Assembly (NCBI RefSeq): GCF_902506425.1
Contig: NZ_LR732504.1
Span: 1 to 64,000 of the forward strand
Reading direction: 5' to 3'
DNA length: 64,000 nucleotides
Source of the DNA: Novosphingobium sp. 9U
Lineage (GTDB): Bacteria > Pseudomonadota > Alphaproteobacteria > Sphingomonadales > Sphingomonadaceae
Under the pieces are notes generated by a model that worked only from the letters and a program-made list of their open reading frames with translations, searched no databases and was not told where the DNA came from. A program made the position numbers and the translations under genes. How positions within the stretch are numbered: the first letter of the stretch is position 1; the number at the start of each line of letters is the position of its first letter. Of this stretch, positions 59,010-64,000 are shown piece after piece.

Positions 59010-60392
59010 ATGACCGACAAAGACTCCCCGATCCAGCCTGACCGTGGCCAGCCTGCCGTAGCCATCCATCTCGTCGACAAGGATGGACTGGAGCAATTCC
59101 TCAAGGCTCGCCCGGTTCCGCAGCGCGCTGCGCTGGAGGGCCAGAAGTTCAAGGCGGAAAGCTCCACTCACGCGGTCATGCCCGATGGCGATGGCTGGGC
59201 GGTGGCCGCAGGCGTGGCAGATGCCGGCAAGCTGTCGACCTGGTGCCTGGCCAAGCTGGCGCAGAGCCTGCCCGCCGGAACCTACCGCCTGGCCGCGGGC
59301 GAGCCCGGGGCGGCACTGCTCGGCTGGGTCACCGGCCAGTATCGCTTCGAGCGCTATCTCTCCGAACCGTCTAGCGAAGGTATGCGCGTGCTGCTGACGG
59401 GCGAGCCCAAGGCGATCCCCGCCGTGCTCGCCGAGGCCGAGGCGACCGCACTGGTGCGCGATCTGGTCAATACGCCGGCCGAGGACATGGGCCCCGCCCA
59501 GCTGGAAGAGCACGCCGATACGCTGGCGAAGCGCTTCGGCGCACAGCTGCAGGTCACGCGCGGCGATGTGCTGGAGCAGGAATACCCGATGATCCATGCG
59601 GTCGGTCGGGCCGCAGCGCGCAGCCACGCGCCGCGGCTGATCGAGCTGGAGTGGGGCAATCCCGAGCACCCGCGCGTCGCCGTGGTCGGCAAGGGCGTGT
59701 GCTTCGATTCGGGCGGGCTCGACATCAAGCCGCCCTCGGGCATGCTGCTGATGAAGAAGGACATGGGCGGCGCCGCGCATGCGCTGGCCCTGGCGCAGCT
59801 GATCATGGATGCGCAGCTGCCGGTGCGGCTTCACTTGCTGGTGCCGGCGGTCGAGAACGCGATTGCCGGCAATGCCTTTCGTCCGGGCGACGTGCTGCGC
59901 TCGCGCGCGGGGATAAGCGTCGAGATCGGCAACACCGACGCGGAAGGAAGGTTGATCCTGGGCGATGCCCTCACCCGCGCGGGCGAGAAGGAGCCCGAAC
60001 TGGTGATCGACTTCGCCACCCTCACGGGCGCCGCGCGCGTCGCGGTCGGCCCCGACCTGCCCGCGCTGTTCACCCGTCGCGACGAGACCGCCCGCGAGCT
60101 GATCGAGTCCGGCGAGTCGGTCGACGATCCGTGCTGGCGCCTGCCACTGTTCGACGGCTACCGCGAGTTCCTGAAGTCCGACGTGGCCGACATCAACAAT
60201 GCCGGCTCCAGCGGCTTTGCCGGCGCGAGCACGGCGGCGTTGTTCCTCGACCGGTTCGTGCCCAAGGGCATGGACTGGGCGCACTTCGACACCTTCGCCT
60301 GGCGCCCGGCCGCCAAGCCGGGGCGGCCCAAGGGCGGCGACGCGCTGGGCCTGCGCGCGGCCTGGCGCATGTTGCAGGGGCGATATGGCTAA
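59010..60392 (+). CDS. leucyl aminopeptidase (M17)
   Basis: A 460-residue M17 aminopeptidase. The C-terminal catalytic domain is clear: V-G-K-G-V-C-F-D-S-G-G-L-D-I-K-P, M-K-K-D-M-G-G-A-A, N-T-D-A-E-G-R-L (M17 signature), and F-A-T-L-T-G-A-A-R. All metal and Lys/Arg active-site residues are present. The N-terminal 170 residues are the variable domain. It may be a PepA- or PepB-type enzyme of cytosolic peptide turnover. A short SH3 protein and argC follow. Confidence 0.92.
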   Translation: MTDKDSPIQPDRGQPAVAIHLVDKDGLEQFLKARPVPQRAALEGQKFKAESSTHAVMPDGDGWAVAAGVADAGKLSTWCLAKLAQSLPAGTYRLAAGEPGAALLGWVTGQYRFERYLSEPSSEGMRVLLTGEPKAIPAVLAEAEATALVRDLVNTPAEDMGPAQLEEHADTLAKRFGAQLQVTRGDVLEQEYPMIHAVGRAAARSHAPRLIELEWGNPEHPRVAVVGKGVCFDSGGLDIKPPSGMLLMKKDMGGAAHALALAQLIMDAQLPVRLHLLVPAVENAIAGNAFRPGDVLRSRAGISVEIGNTDAEGRLILGDALTRAGEKEPELVIDFATLTGAARVAVGPDLPALFTRRDETARELIESGESVDDPCWRLPLFDGYREFLKSDVADINNAGSSGFAGASTAALFLDRFVPKGMDWAHFDTFAWRPAAKPGRPKGGDALGLRAAWRMLQGRYG

Positions 60393-60481
60393 GCCCGGAT
60401 CCTCCCCTGTCCACCCCCAAACTTGCACCCATCCACCGACCCGTCTAAGCGCGCCCATCCAACTTCGGAGTCACCTGTCAG

Positions 60482-60835
60482 TTGCCGCTCGAGCTTTCCC
60501 CCACGCGTCCGGACGTCGCCGAGCGGCTCCTTGCGCTCAGCGGGCCGAGCCTCGCAGCCGAACCGGGGCACCTGCCGGTCCGCGGTGACCTGGCGCACAT
60601 CAAGCTCGCCGGTCGCTGCTTCGTGCCGCACTATGCCGTGCCGATGCCGCACCGGATCAAGCCGGGCGCCGAACTGCGCGTGCAGGGCCGCCCGGGTGCG
60701 GAGGTGATCGCGCAGCTTCCCGCCGGCGCGCTGTTCGAAGTGCTCGACATCGCGGGCGCCTGGACGTGGGGCCAGCTGGAGAACGACGGCCTGGTCGGCT
60801 ACGTCGCGCAGGATCAGCTGGAGCCGTTGGCATGA
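60482..60835 (+). CDS. SH3-domain protein, possibly truncated C40 peptidase
   Basis: A 117-residue protein starting at TTG 60482; no ATG is available near the beginning. V-R-G-D-L-A-H-I-K-L-A-G-R-C-F-V-P-H-Y-A is the N-terminal part of sphingomonad NlpC/P60 (C40) peptidases as I recall them, followed by a bacterial SH3 fold (L-P-A-G-A-L-F-E-V-L-D-I, G-L-V-G-Y-V). The catalytic Cys/His domain is missing, and the frame ends in an ATGA overlap with argC. It may be a genuine SH3-only protein or a truncated peptidase. Weak start makes this less certain. Confidence 0.62.
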   Translation: MPLELSPTRPDVAERLLALSGPSLAAEPGHLPVRGDLAHIKLAGRCFVPHYAVPMPHRIKPGAELRVQGRPGAEVIAQLPAGALFEVLDIAGAWTWGQLENDGLVGYVAQDQLEPLA

Positions 60836-61755
60836 CCGCGACCGTCTTCATCGACGGCGCCGCCGGCACCACTGGCCTCGAGATCGCCGATCGGCTGGCC
60901 GGTCGCTCCGAGTTCACCTTGGTCACGCTCGACGAGGCGCGGCGCAAGGATCCGGCGGCGCGCGCGGAAGCACTGAATGACGCCGACTTCGTGATCCTGT
61001 GCCTGCCCGACGACGCGGCACGGGATGCCGTGGCGATGATCCGCAGCGAGAAGGTGCGCGTGATCGACGCGTCCAGCGCACACCGTACCGCAATCGGTTG
61101 GACCTACGGCTTCCCCGAAGTGATCGGGCGTGAGAGCGTAGCCTCGGCCCGCCGCGTCAGCAATCCGGGCTGCTATCCGACCGGCTTCATCGGCCTGCTC
61201 GCCCCGCTGGTCGGTGCCGGATTGCTGCCGAAGGACTGGCCCTACGTATGCCATGCCGTCTCCGGCTACTCGGGCGGCGGCAAGGCGATGATCGGCCAGT
61301 TCGAGGCCGACCGCGACATTGCCTTTAGGGCCTACGGCTTGGGACTTGGCCATAAGCATGTGCCGGAGATGCAGCGCCACGTCGGCTTGAGCCACGCGCC
61401 GCTGTTCGCGCCCGCGGTGGTCCCGGCGCATCGCGGCATGCTGGTCGAAGTACCGCTGCAGCTGAGTGCGATGTCGCTCGCCGCTGCGCCCGATGTGCTG
61501 CGCGCCAGCCTGGTCGAGGCCTATCGCGGCAGCCCGATCGTCAAGGTGCGCGAAGACCAGCCGGCCGAACTGCTGCTGCGCGGCTCGATGGCGCCGGTCG
61601 ACACGCTGGAACTGCTGGTTTTTGGCGCCCGCGATGGTTCGCAGGCGCGGCTTGTCGCCATGCTCGACAACCTGGGCAAGGGCGCGAGTGGCGCGGCGGT
61701 GCAGAACCTGAACCTGATGGCCGGGCTCGACGAGACTGCCGGGCTGCGGCTCTAG
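60832..61755 (+). CDS. argC: N-acetyl-gamma-glutamyl-phosphate reductase (short type)
   Basis: A 307-residue NADPH enzyme of arginine synthesis. Seen are the N-terminal D-G-A-A-G-T-T-G-L-E, the substrate motif F-V-I-L-C-L-P-D-D-A, the catalytic Cys in S-N-P-G-C-Y-P-T-G, H-A-V-S-G-Y-S-G-G-G and H-K-H-V-P-E-M. The shorter type II ArgC is usual in alphaproteobacteria. The ATG at 60832 overlaps the SH3 gene stop (ATGA). Confidence 0.95.
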   Translation: MTATVFIDGAAGTTGLEIADRLAGRSEFTLVTLDEARRKDPAARAEALNDADFVILCLPDDAARDAVAMIRSEKVRVIDASSAHRTAIGWTYGFPEVIGRESVASARRVSNPGCYPTGFIGLLAPLVGAGLLPKDWPYVCHAVSGYSGGGKAMIGQFEADRDIAFRAYGLGLGHKHVPEMQRHVGLSHAPLFAPAVVPAHRGMLVEVPLQLSAMSLAAAPDVLRASLVEAYRGSPIVKVREDQPAELLLRGSMAPVDTLELLVFGARDGSQARLVAMLDNLGKGASGAAVQNLNLMAGLDETAGLRL

Positions 61756-62546
<791 letters not shown>

Positions 62547-62671
62547 GAGCGCCTCCAATCGGATCGTCACCGGCGCGGGGGCCGGCGGCGATCTGGAAAT
62601 GTCATCAAACCCCAAGCTTCTTTCGGGCCCAAGGATCGGGACTCCAAAGAGTAACTCGGAGATACATACCC

Positions 62672-64000
62672 ATGTCTAGCGCAAAGGACGTCCTGAAGCG
62701 GATCAAGGACGAGGAGATCGAGTGGGTCGATCTTCGCTTCACCGATCCCAAGGGCAAGTGGCAGCACCTGACGATGGTCTCCAGCGTCCTCGGCGAGGAT
62801 GAGCTGGAAGACGGCCTGATGTTCGACGGCTCCTCGATCGAGGGCTGGAAGGCCATCAACGAGTCAGACATGATCCTCAAGCCCGACCTCGACGCGGTCT
62901 ATGTCGATCCGTTCAGCGCCACGCCGATGCTGATCCTGTTCTGCGACATCGTCGAGCCTTCGACCGGTGAGCTCTATGCCCGCGACCCGCGCTCGACCGC
63001 CAAGCGCGCGGAATCGTTCGTGCAGTCGGCCGGCTTCGGCGACACCGTCTACGTCGGCCCCGAGGCCGAGTTCTTCATGTTCGACGACGTGAAGTTCTAC
63101 GACGGCTACGACGGCAACGGCTTCAAGATCGACGACATCGAGCTGCCGACCAACACCGCCAAGGAATACGACACCGGCAACCTGGGCCACCGCCCGCGTG
63201 CCAAGGGCGGCTACTTCCCGGTCGCTCCGGTCGATCCCTGCACCGACATCCGCGGCGAGATGGTCTCGACCATGATCGAGATGGGCCTGCCCTGCGACAA
63301 GCACCACCACGAAGTGGCCGCCGCGCAGCATGAGCTCGGCCTCACCTTCGGCAAGCTGGTCACCACCGCGGACCGCATGCAGATCTACAAGTACGTCGTG
63401 ATGATGGTCGCGCAGGCCTATGGCAAGACGGCGACGTTCATGCCCAAGCCGATCATGAAGGACAACGGATCGGGCATGCACACGCATATCTCGATCTGGA
63501 ACGGCGGCGAGAACACCTTCGCCGGCAACGGCTACGCCGGCCTGTCGGACACCTGCCTGTACTTCATCGGCGGCGTCATCAAGCACGCCAAGGCGCTGAA
63601 CGCCTTCACCAACCCGACCACCAACAGCTACAAGCGCCTGGTGCCGGGCTACGAAGCGCCAGTGCTGCTCGCCTACTCGGCGCGCAACCGTTCGGCGTCG
63701 TGCCGCATCCCTTACGGTTCGGGCACCAAGGCCAAGCGCGTGGAGTTCCGCTTCCCCGACGCGATGGCCAACCCCTACCTGTGCTACGCTTCGCTGCTAA
63801 TGGCCGGCCTCGACGGGATCAAGAACAAGATCCACCCGGGCGAAGCCATGGACAAGAACCTGTACGATCTGCCCCCGGCCGAGCTGGCCGAAGTGCCGAC
63901 CGTCTGCGGTTCGCTGCGTGAAGCCCTGGAGTCGCTCCAGGCCGATCATGCGTTCCTGCTCGAAGGCGGCGTGTTCACCACCGACCAGATCGAGGCCTAC
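62672..64000 (+). CDS. glnA: glutamine synthetase type I (3' end beyond window)
   Basis: Starts at ATG 62672 with CGGAGA upstream and runs open to the window edge: 443 codons of roughly 470. Marks: [18 protein letters not shown], the ATP site [27 protein letters not shown], and the adenylylation Tyr398 in [11 protein letters not shown]-beta type that is adenylylated by GlnE. It makes glutamine from glutamate and ammonia, downstream of glnB in the classic operon. Confidence 0.97.
   Translation, partial: MSSAKDVLKRIKDEEIEWVDLRFTDPKGKWQHLTMVSSVLGEDELEDGLMFDGSSIEGWKAINESDMILKPDLDAVYVDPFSATPMLILFCDIVEPSTGELYARDPRSTAKRAESFVQSAGFGDTVYVGPEAEFFMFDDVKFYDGYDGNGFKIDDIELPTNTAKEYDTGNLGHRPRAKGGYFPVAPVDPCTDIRGEMVSTMIEMGLPCDKHHHEVAAAQHELGLTFGKLVTTADRMQIYKYVVMMVAQAYGKTATFMPKPIMKDNGSGMHTHISIWNGGENTFAGNGYAGLSDTCLYFIGGVIKHAKALNAFTNPTTNSYKRLVPGYEAPVLLAYSARNRSASCRIPYGSGTKAKRVEFRFPDAMANPYLCYASLLMAGLDGIKNKIHPGEAMDKNLYDLPPAELAEVPTVCGSLREALESLQADHAFLLEGGVFTTDQIEAY

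Noticed and set aside
58614..60458. A 614-codon minus-strand frame over the leucyl aminopeptidase
   Set aside because: Antisense to a gene with complete M17 motifs; low-complexity translation.
62864..63586. A 240-codon minus-strand frame inside glnA
   Set aside because: Shadow of a strongly conserved coding region.

Overview
The window is one high-GC stretch of an alphaproteobacterial chromosome, most likely from the Sphingomonadales (Novosphingobium/Sphingomonas-like). The evidence is a plant-type GshA next to RsmE, a serC-serA-hisZ block, many small lipoproteins, SDR/SnoaL oxidoreductase clusters, a LOV-HWE kinase and dispersed GATCCTCCCC palindromic repeats. This placement rests on recognising gene families and gene order, not on a database search. 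I saw no tRNA, rRNA, CRISPR array, prophage or transposase.

Layout. 1-1.2 kb: divergent flavin oxidoreductase (cut by the window edge) and SDR with a palindrome between them. 1.2-4.2 kb: large PAS/GAF hybrid histidine kinase. 4.5-7.4 kb: three overlapping Tad-pilus TadG/TadE-like genes. 7.5-9.9 kb: a duplicated SnoaL + SDR catabolic cassette whose last SDR is a pseudogene. 10-20.3 kb: mostly housekeeping genes (ubiA, rsmE, gshA, an NnrU/ICMT-like methyltransferase, bamB with a YfgM-like partner, a glycosyltransferase and a hydrolase). 20.4-31 kb: astD, lipoproteins, rarD, dihydroorotase, hisZ, serA and serC with a structured leader. 31-33.8 kb: envelope proteins (extensin-like, DUF2490, OmpA-type). 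33.9-41.1 kb: an accessory oxidative region (amidohydrolase, P450, M19 dipeptidase, SRPBCC, LLM oxidoreductase, GMC oxidoreductase). 41-50.3 kb: small stress, unknown and regulatory genes, including a LOV-HWE kinase / single-domain response regulator / small protein operon and a HerA-like ATPase. 50.5-55 kb: a tightly overlapped biotin operon bioF-bioH-like-bioC-bioD-bioA. 55-61.8 kb: CDP-alcohol phosphotransferase, map, a lipoprotein, leucyl aminopeptidase, an SH3 protein and argC. 62.1-64 kb: sigma-54-type promoter, glnB and glnA (3' end cut by the window).

Three regions stand out. The LOV-HWE kinase operon is a compact, probably blue-light-controlled signalling unit with an uncharacterised third protein. 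The SnoaL/SDR cassette combines duplication, a catalytic Tyr-to-Phe change in one SDR and decay of the other. The intergenic regions carry at least five 135-140 bp copies of one composite palindromic repeat plus two other palindromic families. One further hairpin encodes the stop codons of two convergent genes in its two arms.
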